Assembly (NCBI GenBank): GCA_028865235.1
Contig: CP114561.1
Coordinates: 2,190,001 to 2,254,000 of the forward strand
Direction of reading: 5' to 3'
DNA from: Candidatus Manganitrophus sp.
GTDB taxonomy: Bacteria; Nitrospirota; Nitrospiria; SBBL01; Manganitrophaceae
DNA length: 64,000 bases
Below the pieces are notes generated by a model. The model did no database searches, was not told the DNA's origin, and saw only the letters and a list, made by a program, of their open reading frames with translations. Of this stretch, positions 21,492-30,419 are shown piece by piece. How positions within the stretch are numbered: the first letter of the stretch is position 1; the number at the start of each line of letters is the position of its first letter. Made by a program: the position numbers and the translations under genes.

Positions 21492-21941
21492 TTAAAACTT
21501 ATCCGCGGCTTTATCGAAGGAGTCGTTCAGCGACTGATAGCTCTCCACAAACCCTTTTTTGACCTCTTCCCACGCACCGGAGGAGCTCTGCTTCATGGAG
21601 CCGACCCACTTAGCCATTTCATCCCGCTGTTTTTGAATGGCTTCCAGCGAGGTTTTCGCCGTCTTGCGGGCCGAATCCCCCATCGTGTCCCAATCTTTCT
21701 TGATTCTCGATTCCAACTGTTCAATATGATCGTCCAGATTATCCAGAACCGCTTTCCCTTTTTTCACCGCCTCATCTTTTTGATCGACGGAATATTCTTT
21801 GATCGCCTCAACCGCCTCCTTCACCTCTTTGCCGACCTCTTTCTTTTCCGCGGGCCGGTCGGCGGAAAAAGCAGGCATCACCGACAAGATACTAATGATT
21901 GCAACGATCAAAGCGGCGTATGCTGTTTTGTAAATCTTCAT
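21492..21941 (-). CDS. Exported coiled-coil protein of unknown function
   Basis: A 149-residue protein with a clear Sec signal (YAALIVAIISILSVMPAFSA, cleavage probable after AFSA). The rest is highly charged and helical: KKEVGKEVKEAVEAIKEY, then KGKAVLDNLDDHIEQLESRIKKDWD. The heptad-like pattern and the KTAKTSLEAIQKQRDEMAKW segment resemble small periplasmic stress proteins. I cannot assign a function. A GATAAGGAGGAAAATGCG context gives a strong ribosome-binding site. It converges with top6A, with 47 bases between. Confidence 0.7.
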   Translation of the reverse strand: MKIYKTAYAALIVAIISILSVMPAFSADRPAEKKEVGKEVKEAVEAIKEYSVDQKDEAVKKGKAVLDNLDDHIEQLESRIKKDWDTMGDSARKTAKTSLEAIQKQRDEMAKWVGSMKQSSSGAWEEVKKGFVESYQSLNDSFDKAADKF

Positions 21942-22024
21942 CGCATTTTCCTCCTTATCAACAGATCCAAGAGCAGTAGATTACCATGAACCGACTCGAT
22001 GATAAAGTATTTTTCCCAAGGTCG

Positions 22025-22053
22025 TTGACAACAAATACGAATCGGAATATACC
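22025..22053 (+). promoter_or_regulatory. Promoter upstream of the second DUF4157 gene
   Basis: Perfect TTGACA (22025-22030), a 17-base spacer and TATACC (22048-22053). It points at the DUF4157 gene downstream. Confidence 0.5.
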
Positions 22054-22090
22054 TAAATTCATCAACCCGTTTCGGAACTTCAATAAGAAG

Positions 22091-23247
22091 GTGGAACATC
22101 CGAACATTTACGCAAAAACCAAATCAACCTAAAAAAGAAAGTCTCCTCCGGCCTGGATCGGTCTCACGGGCTGAACCATCCTCCAGACTCGATTCTGCAC
22201 ATGCAGCGCACGATCGGAAACCAGGCGGTACAACGGATGTTCGACTCGGTCCCCCGCGCGAGCGGCGCGGAGGAGCAAGCGGCCGAGGCCGCCGAAACGG
22301 AGGTGATGTCGCTCGATGCAGGAAGCCGCGCTTCGTGGCTCGACGCCGCCGGCCGGCAGTCCGGCGCGGTCTCAGTGGACACCGGTAGCGAGGCGCAACG
22401 GCGGGCCGATGCGATCGACGCCCGCGCCTTTACCCTCGGCGGCCGGATCTATCTGGGCGCAGAATACAAGCGCGGCACACCGGAGGGGGACGGGCTGCTT
22501 GCGCACGAGCTGACCCACGCGCGTCAGCAACAGGCGGGCCCCCCGCGACTGGCGGCGGCGCCGAAGCGGCCGACGGCGGAGCAGATTAAGAAATTCTGTG
22601 CGGCGGCGTGGATCAAGTGCGGGAAGTCCGAAGATAAGAGGCCCCAGCGCATCGTCAGGGTGCGCCGGGACGACAAACAGGCCCCGACGATCTCGGGGCC
22701 GGGGCTCTCCGCAGGCAAGGACAAGGTCTGGGTGGAAGTTCCTGAGAAATTCTCTTCGAAGAACACCTATGTGAAAGTCTATTTGGTCAAGTCCGACGGA
22801 ACGCCGATTCGGGGCGGCAATGGTGTTATGTGGCCCGGCAGTAAGGAAAAGGAATACGATGTCGAAGTGGACCGCAGGGCCGCCGAGGCGGTCGGCTCCG
22901 ACACACTCGCCTTCATCGTCGAGGAGCAGGTCGACTACTATGCGAAGACCACCGCAGCGGGCAAATCGTTCCCGGTGATCGAAGTGGCGAAGGTCGGGAA
23001 TAGTGTCTCTGTGCGTCTCGACGTCGGCGACGCCGAAGGGGCCAGCAACACCTTTTACGCCAAGGTAACGTTCGGGGAGGATGCGAACCGTCTCGAGTAC
23101 AAGGCATTGTACACGGGAGGCGGAAGCTCCTACCGGGATTTCGACATCCAAGATGACCAAGCACATTATCGCATTGGAAACCTGCAGGACGACGTCAAAA
23201 AAGGAAAGGCCTTCGGAATCCCCCTCGAAAAATGGCCGGGTAAATAA
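22091..23247 (+). CDS. DUF4157-like protein with unknown C-terminal domain (N-terminus probably frameshifted)
   Basis: Second member of the DUF4157/eCIS-cargo-like family. The same TIGNQAVQRM signature starts the readable ATG frame at 22201. Upstream the frame stays open, and a GTG at 22091 (EHPNIYAKTKST) joins it after a one-base shift in the A-run near 22130. That gives an N-terminus typical of the family. The core is divergent, with AFTLGGRIYLGAEYKRGTPE and HELTHARQQQ. The C-terminal ~220 residues look beta-rich (KVWVEVPEKFSSKNTYVKVY, NTFYAKVTFGEDANRLEYK) and are unlike those of the first DUF4157 protein. I do not recognise that part. Confidence 0.7.
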
Positions 23248-23377
23248 CGCGGCCTCTCTCACCCACAGAACATCGGTCCTCTCTCAAAACTTCACTCGAG
23301 AAAACCATGCGCTTGACCGAGGATGCGCGACTCTAGAATAATAATGAAGGACCCTCTTTGGCTTTTATTTATCCTTC

Positions 23378-25070
23378 TTGGAGACCCCTTTGCCGCAGCC
23401 TCAGCCGGAACAGCTCCCCGGAAGTCATCTGATCCGCGGTTTTCTGATCACCTTTTTGGCCGGCGCTCTTTTTTGGGATCATCACCGAGATTGTTTTTGC
23501 GAGCTTCTTCGCAAAAGAGCTCGATGCCGCCGCGTTTCTTCGGCTCAAACAGATGCAATCCTCCATCGTGACCGGGCTGATGCATTTTGCCTCCTGGGCG
23601 AGTCACCCCTTGGTTTTGAGTCTGCTTGCGCTGGCAATCGGCGCCTACCTGGCCTACCGCCGGCTTTTTCATCTTCTGCGCGTTGAGCTTCTGATCTGGA
23701 TCGGCGGCGCGGCGCTGAATCTCTCTTTGAAGCTGTTTTTCCAGCGGCTCCGGCCGGAAGAAGCAACCCCGCTGATTCCGGCGGCAGGCTACAGTTATCC
23801 GAGCGGACATGCCTTGGGTTCCGTTCTCTTCTTCGGCGGATTGGCCTACCTTTTTTCAATCGGCATCTTGCCTGCGCGATCTCTCGTTTTACGGAAAGCG
23901 GCCGCTTTCCTCTGTTTCGCGATGGTGATCCTGGCCGGAATCAGTCGGGTCTACCTCGGCGTTCATTACCTGACCGATGTTCTGGGCGGATGGACGGCGG
24001 GGCTCTTTTGGCTGGGGCTCTGCATCAACTTCGCTGAAGTCTGGAGAAGGCGGATCATTCATCATCGAAGGAAGACCCTGATCCGAAAATGGGGGCCGAC
24101 CGCTCGGGAGACGCCGAGCGTTCCAAGCCCCCTGAATACGATTGTGCTGATCAATGCCGATGCCAACATCCTCTCAGGGCGGGACAATCCCGAAGAAACG
24201 CTGGCAGCATTGGCGCAGCGGTTCCGGGCGGAAGGTCTGCCGGCGGCGCTTTGGGTGACCCCAGGAGATCAAATCGGCGCCGCGGCGCAGATGGCCGTTG
24301 AACAAGGGGCCAAGACCCTGGTGGCGGCGGGGGGGGATGGGACGATCAGCGCGGTGGTCCAGGCCGTCACGGGGAGCCCGGTTCGATTGGGCGTCCTTCC
24401 GTTAGGAACCTTTAATCATTTCGCCAAGGACCTTCACATTCCCACGGAGATGGCGGAAGCGGTCAGGACGATTGCGCGCGGGACCCCCTTTCGCGTCGAT
24501 GTGGGGGAGGTGAACGGCCGGGTCTTTATCAACAATGCCTCAATCGGATTTTATTCCCGCGTGGTTGAAAAACGGGATGAGATTCGCGAGCGACTCGGAT
24601 ACCGAAAATGGAGAGCGCTGCTGAAAGCGGGCTTGATCGTGTTTCGACGGTTCCCTCTGATTTCCGTCCGGGTGGAATCCCGGGAGGAGACGCACGAATT
24701 TCGAACCCCGCTTCTTTTCATCGGGAATAACGAATATCCGATCACCCTCTTGAATCTGGGACGACGGACCGCCCTCGACCGCCGAACGCTTTCCATTTAC
24801 GCCGTCCGAAGCGAAAGCCGGTTCGGGTTTGTCCTGTTGAGCCTTCGCGCGCTGCTGGGACGCCTCCATGCCGCCGGGGACTTTCACTTCTTTTTGGGCC
24901 GCTCTCTTTTGGTCGAAACCACCAAAAGACGCCTCAAGATCGCGCTGGATGGAGAGGTCGCCTCGATGAAACCGCCGCTTCGGTTTCGAATCCGGGCCCA
25001 GGCGATCGAGGTAATGGTGCCGAAAGCGCAGGAATTCACCGCAGCAGTCGGCGCGGAGGGAGAGCGATGA
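23378..25070 (+). CDS. PAP2 phosphatase - diacylglycerol kinase fusion (frameshifted near 23472)
   Basis: Two lipid enzymes in one chain of about 560 residues. The N-terminal membrane domain is a PAP2-type phosphatase: a FQRLRPEE block, YSYPSGHALGSV and SRVYLGVHYLTDVLGGW give the three phosphatase motifs. The C-terminal cytoplasmic half is a DAGK_cat lipid kinase with TLVAAGGDGTISAVVQAV, LGTFNHFAKDLHIP and VFINNASIGFYSRVVEKRDE. The start is uncertain. A TTG at 23378 opens METPLPQPQPEQLPG, and one T too many near 23472 shifts the frame. Phosphatidate dephosphorylation and rephosphorylation by one protein is the obvious reading. The metallophosphoesterase gene overlaps its stop by four bases. 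Confidence 0.85.
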
Positions 25071-25903
25071 GGACCATCGCACATCTTTCGGATCTTCACT
25101 TCGGCAGGCACAATCCTCGCGTCGCCGACGCGCTCCTTCAAGACTTGTGGGAGATCCAACCCTCTCTCATCGCAATCAGCGGAGACCTGACGCAGCGGGC
25201 GCGGAAAAGAGAATTTCAGGCCGCCTGCGACTTTCTAAAACAAGCCCCGACGCCGTACCTCTCGGTCCCGGGGAACCATGACATCCCCCTGGAAAACATC
25301 TTTGAGCGTTTTCTCTCTCCTTTCGGCCGATATCAGAAATATATCTCCGAGGAAACGGCTCCCACCTTTGTCGACCCGGAGTTCACGGTCTTCGGTCTGA
25401 ACACCGCGCACCCGAGCCGCTGGAAACAGGGTTATCTTTCGCATGAGCAGCGTCAATCGCTCGAAGCGCGGCTTCGTGCCGCCCCGGCCCGGAATTTCAG
25501 GATCCTGCTCTGTCATCATCCGGTCCTGGTTCCGCCGGAGCTCAACGACCTGGCGGGACTTACCAATCCCGGAAGCCTCCTGCCGATCCTCGAAACCGGC
25601 GCGCTCGATCTGATCCTGGCGGGACATCTTCACCGGAACTTCCTGACGGAAACGATCAGCCTGGACGTCGGGATGAAACATTCGACCCTGCTGGTTCAGG
25701 CCGGAACCGCCATTTCGACCCGGGAGCGGGGCGAAGCCAACGCCTATACCCTAATCACCCTCAACCCCGGCGAGATCCTTATGACGGTCCGGGTCTGGGA
25801 TAATCAAAAATTCCATACCTCGATCGTCACGACCTATCGAAAAGCCGGTAACAACTGGGTGCATGCCTCGACGTCGCCGCCGAAAAGAGCGGCGGCGCCT
25901 TAG
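25067..25903 (+). CDS. Calcineurin-like metallophosphoesterase
   Basis: Cytoplasmic dinuclear-metal phosphoesterase, 278 residues. The five metal-binding motifs are present: HLSDLHFG (residues 5-12), ISGDLTQRA, VPGNHDIPL, LLCHHPVLV and LAGHLHRNF. It resembles cyclic-nucleotide or lipid phosphodiesterases such as the CpdA/IcC-type group, but the substrate is open. Its start overlaps the stop of the lipid kinase fusion gene (ATGA), so the two are translated together. That favours a lipid-related substrate such as UDP-diacylglucosamine or glycerophosphodiesters. It carries no signal peptide. Confidence 0.88.
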   Translation: MRTIAHLSDLHFGRHNPRVADALLQDLWEIQPSLIAISGDLTQRARKREFQAACDFLKQAPTPYLSVPGNHDIPLENIFERFLSPFGRYQKYISEETAPTFVDPEFTVFGLNTAHPSRWKQGYLSHEQRQSLEARLRAAPARNFRILLCHHPVLVPPELNDLAGLTNPGSLLPILETGALDLILAGHLHRNFLTETISLDVGMKHSTLLVQAGTAISTRERGEANAYTLITLNPGEILMTVRVWDNQKFHTSIVTTYRKAGNNWVHASTSPPKRAAAP

Positions 25904-26000
25904 CGAGATACGGTCTATACTTTGACGTCAAAAAAAGGTAGCATCACGTCTGATGGGACCGGAGTAAGTATCTCCCTCCCTTGTCGCTCGCGAGAAAAAC

Positions 26001-26612
26001 ATGATCATCGCCGCATCTTTTATGTTTCTCTATTCAATTCTTTTCCCGGCACACACGGTTGCCGCCCCGCACCCTACCGACCTGATTCAATCGGTCATCC
26101 GGCAACAGATGAACGCCTTCAACAAGGACGACTATGCGACCGCCCGGACCTTTGCCTCGGCGGGACTTCGCCAACGATTCTCAAAAGAGCGCTTCGAGAT
26201 GATGGTCAAATCGGGGTATCCGCAGATTGCAAAATCCCACCTCGTCTCATTCGAAGAAATCCTCTTCTCCGACGACAACCAGGCGGCGGTTGCGACGGTC
26301 CACATAACCGGAAAAGATCGGGTGACGGTCATTGCGCGGTATCTGATGGTCCTCGAAGGAGACGCCTGGAAAATCAACGGCGTGATGATTTTAGAAGAAA
26401 TCCAACCGATTAGACTCTCTCGTGAGGTGAAGTTTCCCCTCCCGCCCTCCTCCTTTATCAATCACTCGGATTCAATACGGTTCGAGAAGGTCCCCATCCG
26501 GTCTACGCCCGCTGCAATATTATTATGGAAAAGTTCATGGACAGCGCGCAACGGTAGGACCGGAGACGAGAACCCCGCTGATCCGGGTCGTGAGGAAATG
26601 TCATATGAATAA
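26001..26612 (+). CDS. DUF4864-like exported protein
   Basis: A 203-residue protein with an N-terminal signal (MIIAASFMFLYSILFPAHTVAA). Residues ~26-135 follow the DUF4864 pattern, an NTF2-like alpha/beta domain: SVIRQQMNAFNKDDYATA, GLRQRFSKERFEMMVKSGYP and GDAWKINGVMILEE. The last ~60 residues after this domain are Pro/Ser/Arg-rich and may be a frame extension or a disordered tail. It overlaps the next gene by eight bases. The function of the family is unknown. Confidence 0.65.
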   Translation: MIIAASFMFLYSILFPAHTVAAPHPTDLIQSVIRQQMNAFNKDDYATARTFASAGLRQRFSKERFEMMVKSGYPQIAKSHLVSFEEILFSDDNQAAVATVHITGKDRVTVIARYLMVLEGDAWKINGVMILEEIQPIRLSREVKFPLPPSSFINHSDSIRFEKVPIRSTPAAILLWKSSWTARNGRTGDENPADPGREEMSYE

Positions 26613-27018
26613 AAACATCGTCTTTCGTGGCGCTGTTGCAAGCATCCTGATCACGATCCCCGTCGGGATGGTCGTGCTTCGGCTGCTTCCCGGCTGGGAC
26701 GCCCTCGTGAGGAATCTCGGCGCGGGCGGCGCATGGACCGTCGCATTCGTCTCTCAGCTCATTTATGGCTGGGTGACAGGGATCGCCACCTTTGCCTTTC
26801 TGAAGCTGCTTGAAAAATTAAACCATCAAGGGAGCGCCTTCGGCGCCGGCCTGAGCGCCGCAATCAGCGTCACGATCATTAATATTCTCTCCATCCGTTT
26901 CTCCGTCGATTTCGGCGTTGCCCTGGTTTTCTGGCTGGCGTGGGTGAACTGGGCCGTCCATTATGTCGTTTTCCTATCGATGAAGTTGCTGAATCGCCCG
27001 CACCAACCGGCCGGCTAA
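26605..27018 (+). CDS. Small integral membrane protein, unknown function
   Basis: A 137-residue protein with about four membrane helices: GAVASILITIPVGMVVLRLL, WTVAFVSQLIYGWVTGIATF, FGAGLSAAISVTIINILSI and FGVALVFWLAWVNWAVHYVV. GAGGAA upstream supports the ATG at 26605. No family is recognised. It overlaps the DUF4864-like gene by eight bases, which suggests joint expression. Confidence 0.6.
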   Translation: MNKNIVFRGAVASILITIPVGMVVLRLLPGWDALVRNLGAGGAWTVAFVSQLIYGWVTGIATFAFLKLLEKLNHQGSAFGAGLSAAISVTIINILSIRFSVDFGVALVFWLAWVNWAVHYVVFLSMKLLNRPHQPAG

Positions 27019-27234
27019 AGGGAGCTCGAAACGCCGGATCGGATCAACCTCATTAAAGCCCTGCTCTCCATTTATCCCCCCGCAACCCCCTATTATCTAA
27101 GAAGTCTCGATCAAATTTCACAGTATGGATTCGCACGCAAAGAATATGCGAAAATTGTAGATAGCGAGGAACGGAGGGAGGCAGCGGCCCACCGGGTGAA
27201 GGAGGATACGGCCCGGTCATAAGGAGATATAAAA

Positions 27235-27750
27235 ATGAAAAAAGGTTTACTGAAAGGGTTTCTGGTTTTGGCAATGGTTGCCCAGCTGTTTTACGCCGGC
27301 CAGGCCATGGCCGACGATGAACCTGCGTCGGGGCATCGGGAGGTGTCCGGGACGATTGAAAAAGTGGAAAGCGATTTAATCTCCGTAAAAACGGACGAAG
27401 GGACCACACGAACCTTCACCATTCGGGAAGGCAAACGGGAAGAGGTCCGATCGTTGAAACCGGGAGACAAGGTGCTCCTGGAAATGGATGAAGGGAATCA
27501 GATCGTCGATATTCATCGCGAAGGAGCAATCATCACCGAAGGAGACCATCGGCACCGCTCGATCGCGGGAACATTTAAAATGTTCAGCCGGACCGACAAG
27601 AAGATTATCATTGAATCGAATGACGGCGGAACGGAGAGCTTTTTGGTCAAAGACTCGGCCGCTTCAAAATTGGGCTCCATCAGAGAAGGGGCCCAAGTCA
27701 CCCTGGAAATTGATGAGCAAAACCGTGTGATGGATGTGCACGGGGGTTGA
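27235..27750 (+). CDS. Exported protein with two tandem beta-domain repeats
   Basis: A 171-residue periplasmic protein with a Sec signal ending GQAMAD. The mature part consists of two related ~62-residue units. Unit one runs from HREVSGTIEKVESDLISVK to DKVLLEMDEGNQIVDIHR. Unit two runs from HRSIAGTFKMFSRTDKKIII to AQVTLEIDEQNRVMDVHG. Each looks like a small beta barrel of the kind seen in DUF5666-like proteins. AAGGAGATATAAAA gives a very strong ribosome-binding site. It is probably an abundant envelope protein, with function unknown. Confidence 0.75.
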   Translation: MKKGLLKGFLVLAMVAQLFYAGQAMADDEPASGHREVSGTIEKVESDLISVKTDEGTTRTFTIREGKREEVRSLKPGDKVLLEMDEGNQIVDIHREGAIITEGDHRHRSIAGTFKMFSRTDKKIIIESNDGGTESFLVKDSAASKLGSIREGAQVTLEIDEQNRVMDVHGG

Positions 27751-27822
27751 TCGCCGCCGCGTCCGAGCGGATCGGGCGGGGGGAGCCGCAATACTTCCCC
27801 CGCCCGAAGACCCGAAGAAAGA

Positions 27823-28854
27823 TCAACTCCCCTCTTTCTCCAACTTCTGCAGCATCTCTTCAAAGAAGGGCCGGTCCCGAAGGCTCATAAAATCATTTCT
27901 AAACCGGATCGCTTCGATTTCAACCGAATCGCCGACGACGTCCCTGAGGACCAAAGCAAACCGGCTGCCGTCGCTGAGTTTGGTGTTGTCCATGTAGGGG
28001 AGATCGAAATAGGAAATATCGAATTGGAGGCTCCCCTTCAGCAGGCTTCCTTGAAGAATCTCCCCTTTAAAGAGATCGTCGTAGATGCCGACTTGAACGG
28101 TGGCGTAGGCTTTATTCACCGAAACCGGCATGATCTCCAGCGATTGGCGCCGGGTATTGCCGGTCAGATCGACCAGGTCGATCAGTGTATCCGCCAGGTT
28201 GGCTCCGTTGTTCACAGTCCTTCCCGGTTCCATACATTGCCCCGGCAGAAAACTTTGAAACGGGGTCCCGTCTTGCTTCCGGAGGGTCGCAAACTCTTCC
28301 CGGTTGTAGAGCCTGACGCAAATCGGCTCGTTTTTTTCGATGTTGAAGACCGCGCTCGTCCCGATATTGTTCAGCATTTTCGCCTGCCTTGAGACGATGT
28401 TCATCGACACACGGATAATCTGCCGCTCTAATTCGTCCCATTTTTTCCGCTCGGCCTCGGTCTGCGCCGCCGCGCGCTTCCGCGCCAACGCCGTATAGAC
28501 CTCTTCGAAGAGCGGCTTTGCATTGAAGAACTCCTGAAAGTTGACCGTGAGGAGCTCCAGGAACATGATTCGCCTTCGAAAGGAATCTTCATCGGCCTTC
28601 ACAAAATCTTCTTTGAGGGAGCCGAGGTAGCCGTCCATGAGCGTTTTGAACATCGATTGCCGGATATCGGTGTCGGCCTTCTCCCGCTCCGTCATGGTCC
28701 GGACGAACATCTCGGCCCGGCGATTCTCTTCCGTATAGGAGTTGATCAAGACCGGAATCAGAATGGCGCTGACGGCGGCGCTGAAGCCGGCCAAGATTTT
28801 TGCAAACGACTCCACCTTCGCCCAGGCATCGGTCCGCTTTTCTTTCTCAGGCAT
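27823..28854 (-). CDS. Membrane-anchored protein of unknown function
   Basis: A 343-residue protein with a single N-terminal membrane helix (FAKILAGFSAAVSAILIPVLI) after a charged start (MPEKEKRTDAWAKVE). A helical region follows (MFVRTMTEREKADTDIRQSM and EEVYTALARKRAAAQTEAERKKW). The C-terminal half is beta-rich with CVRLYNREEFATLRKQDGTP. I recognise no catalytic motif. It is followed, in the direction of transcription, by no gene on the same strand. The small carboxypeptidase-regulatory-like gene lies 12 bases upstream, so the two form an operon. Confidence 0.65.
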   Translation of the reverse strand: MPEKEKRTDAWAKVESFAKILAGFSAAVSAILIPVLINSYTEENRRAEMFVRTMTEREKADTDIRQSMFKTLMDGYLGSLKEDFVKADEDSFRRRIMFLELLTVNFQEFFNAKPLFEEVYTALARKRAAAQTEAERKKWDELERQIIRVSMNIVSRQAKMLNNIGTSAVFNIEKNEPICVRLYNREEFATLRKQDGTPFQSFLPGQCMEPGRTVNNGANLADTLIDLVDLTGNTRRQSLEIMPVSVNKAYATVQVGIYDDLFKGEILQGSLLKGSLQFDISYFDLPYMDNTKLSDGSRFALVLRDVVGDSVEIEAIRFRNDFMSLRDRPFFEEMLQKLEKEGS

Positions 28855-28866
28855 GAAGATCCTTTT

Positions 28867-29145
28867 TTAGAATTGAATATCGTGGCTGGTTTTGTCGGAT
28901 TCGACCTTCACAGGGAACTCCTGCCCTCGGATGATCAGGGTGTGATTTCCCGGGGGGAGATCGAGTTTATACTCCCCCTTGGGACCGGTCTTCGTTTTTG
29001 TCTCCGTCCCCTTCACGGCCACGGTCAGATTCGCGACCGGCGAGCCTTTGCTGAAGACCCTTCCCGAAAGCTCCGCCGCCGTCGACGGCTGTGAAAGAAA
29101 CACGATGAACAAAATCAGAAAAGCCGAAAAGAGGATCCTCTTCAT
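28867..29145 (-). CDS. Exported carboxypeptidase-regulatory-like domain protein
   Basis: A 92-residue protein: a signal peptide (ILFSAFLILFIVFLSQPSTAA), then one CarboxypepD_reg-like beta-sandwich. The hallmark segments are ELSGRVFSKGSPVANLTVAVKG, a TKTGPKGEYKLDLPPGNH turn and HTLIIRGQEFPVKVE. The ATG at 29145 has AAGGAG upstream (on the minus strand). It is co-oriented with the membrane-anchored gene just downstream. It is probably a periplasmic or outer-membrane accessory protein. Confidence 0.75.
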   Translation of the reverse strand: MKRILFSAFLILFIVFLSQPSTAAELSGRVFSKGSPVANLTVAVKGTETKTKTGPKGEYKLDLPPGNHTLIIRGQEFPVKVESDKTSHDIQF

Positions 29146-29281
29146 TTTTAACTCCTTATCTTTCTGCAACCGTTCCCTGGCCGGAACCGTTCCCGAGTGA
29201 AGGAAATGAAACTGGAAAATGATTCTAGCCGATCTCGATACGATCTGCAAATATCAGTGCGTGTCCCTATCCTCCTCTAAA

Positions 29282-29310
29282 TTGCAATTCCGGTCCAATT
29301 TGTCTATGAT
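29282..29310 (+). promoter_or_regulatory. Promoter of the ttuB-ttuA-trmI operon
   Basis: TTGCAA (29282-29287), a 17-base spacer and TATGAT (29305-29310). The ATG of ttuB lies seven bases after the -10 box, predicting a leaderless or nearly leaderless message. Confidence 0.55.
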
Positions 29311-29317
29311 ACCCCCT

Positions 29318-29518
29318 ATGAAAGTGAAGCTTTATCACCCCACGCGCGAAATGACCTTAAAAGGCCCCAAACAGGTCGCCGTGCTTCTGAGGGAGCTCAA
29401 CCTCCCCAAAGAGTCGCACCTCGTCATCTGCGGCGACGAGCTGGTCACGGAAGACTTGGTGATCTCCGACGACCAGACGGTCGAGATCCGCCCCGTGATC
29501 TCGGGAGGAGGCGAGTGA
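29318..29518 (+). CDS. ttuB: ThiS/MoaD-like sulfur carrier, probable TtuB
   Basis: A 66-residue ubiquitin-fold sulfur carrier. In the Ttu pathway the carrier's C-terminal Gly-Gly is thiocarboxylated and hands sulfur to TtuA for 2-thiolation of U54 in tRNA. The fold pattern MKVKLYHPTREMTLKGP, VAVLLRELNLP and VEIRPVISGG fits. The chain ends SGGGE, with one Glu after the glycines, whereas carriers of this kind normally end in exposed GG. Either the residue must be removed or this is a variant. The start is the ATG at 29318, only seven bases after the -10 box. It is four bases upstream of ttuA. Confidence 0.8.
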   Translation: MKVKLYHPTREMTLKGPKQVAVLLRELNLPKESHLVICGDELVTEDLVISDDQTVEIRPVISGGGE

Positions 29519-29522
29519 TCCG

Positions 29523-30419
29523 ATGAAGTGCCGCCAATGTCAAAAATCGGCTGTCATCAAGATGGAGCGCCACAACACCTCTCTCTGCGGCGGCTGCTTC
29601 AACCTTTACGTCCACGACCAGGTCGACCGGGCGATTACCGAACAGAAGATGTTCGATCATGGAGAACAGATTCTCGTCGCGATCTCCGGCGGGAAAGACT
29701 CGCTCGCCCTCTGGGATGTCCTGATTAAACTCGGTTACCGGACGGCGGGGCTCCATTTGGATCTGGGGATCGAATCGTATTCAGAAATCTCCCGGAAAAA
29801 AGTCGAGACGTTCGCGGCGTCACGCGGCTTGGATCTGATCGTCCATCCCTACAAGGAGGCCTACGGCCTCGGCGTGATCGAGATTGCGGAGGAGACCGCC
29901 CGGCCTGCCTGCTCCGCCTGCGGGACGATGAAGCGCTACCACTTCAACCGGATCGCGATGGAGCGGGGTTTCCCCGTCGTCGCCACCGGACACAATCTGG
30001 ATGATGAGGCCTCGCGTCTATTGGGAAATGTATTGCAGTGGCAGGAGGAGTATTTGGAGAAACAGTCGCCGGTCCTCTCCGACGAAGGGGGAACCTGGGC
30101 GAGAAAGGTCAAACCCCTCTTTCGCCTCGCCGAGCGGGAGGTCGCGGCCTATTCGATTCTGAACCGGATCGATTACATTGTCGATGAGTGCCCGATGTCG
30201 AAGGGGGCGAAGATGCTCCTCTACAAAGACGTCCTCAACCGGCTTGAAGAGGCCTCCCCCGGCACGAAGCATAAATTTTATCTTGGTTTTCTAAAGAGGC
30301 CGCGGGCCACGCCGGCGACGACGAAAACGGTCGATCTTCATCCCTGTCAATCATGCGGCCAGCCGACACCGGGAGGGGTTTGCGGATTCTGCCGGTTGAT
30401 GCAGCGGGTGACGCCATGA
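29523..30419 (+). CDS. ttuA: tRNA U54 2-thiolation enzyme TtuA (PP-loop ATPase)
   Basis: ATP-pyrophosphatase that activates U54 in the tRNA T-loop for sulfur insertion. The family layout is complete in 298 residues. An N-terminal zinc ribbon has CRQCQKSA and CGGCFN. The PP-loop is VAISGGKDSLAL (about residues 53-64). ARPACSACGTMKRY contributes the central Cys pair that holds a [4Fe-4S] cluster. A C-terminal zinc ribbon has HPCQSCGQPTPGGVCGFC. The third cluster Cys is in DYIVDECPMS. It is preceded by the carrier gene and overlaps trmI by four bases, a context that strongly supports TtuA over the related TtcA and NcsA enzymes. Confidence 0.9.
   Translation: MKCRQCQKSAVIKMERHNTSLCGGCFNLYVHDQVDRAITEQKMFDHGEQILVAISGGKDSLALWDVLIKLGYRTAGLHLDLGIESYSEISRKKVETFAASRGLDLIVHPYKEAYGLGVIEIAEETARPACSACGTMKRYHFNRIAMERGFPVVATGHNLDDEASRLLGNVLQWQEEYLEKQSPVLSDEGGTWARKVKPLFRLAEREVAAYSILNRIDYIVDECPMSKGAKMLLYKDVLNRLEEASPGTKHKFYLGFLKRPRATPATTKTVDLHPCQSCGQPTPGGVCGFCRLMQRVTP

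Noticed and set aside
16184..23247. A complete extracellular contractile injection system around the DUF4157 genes
   Set aside because: The neighbours are gluconokinase, topoisomerase VI and an exported coiled-coil protein. No sheath, tube, baseplate or AAA+ gene is present.
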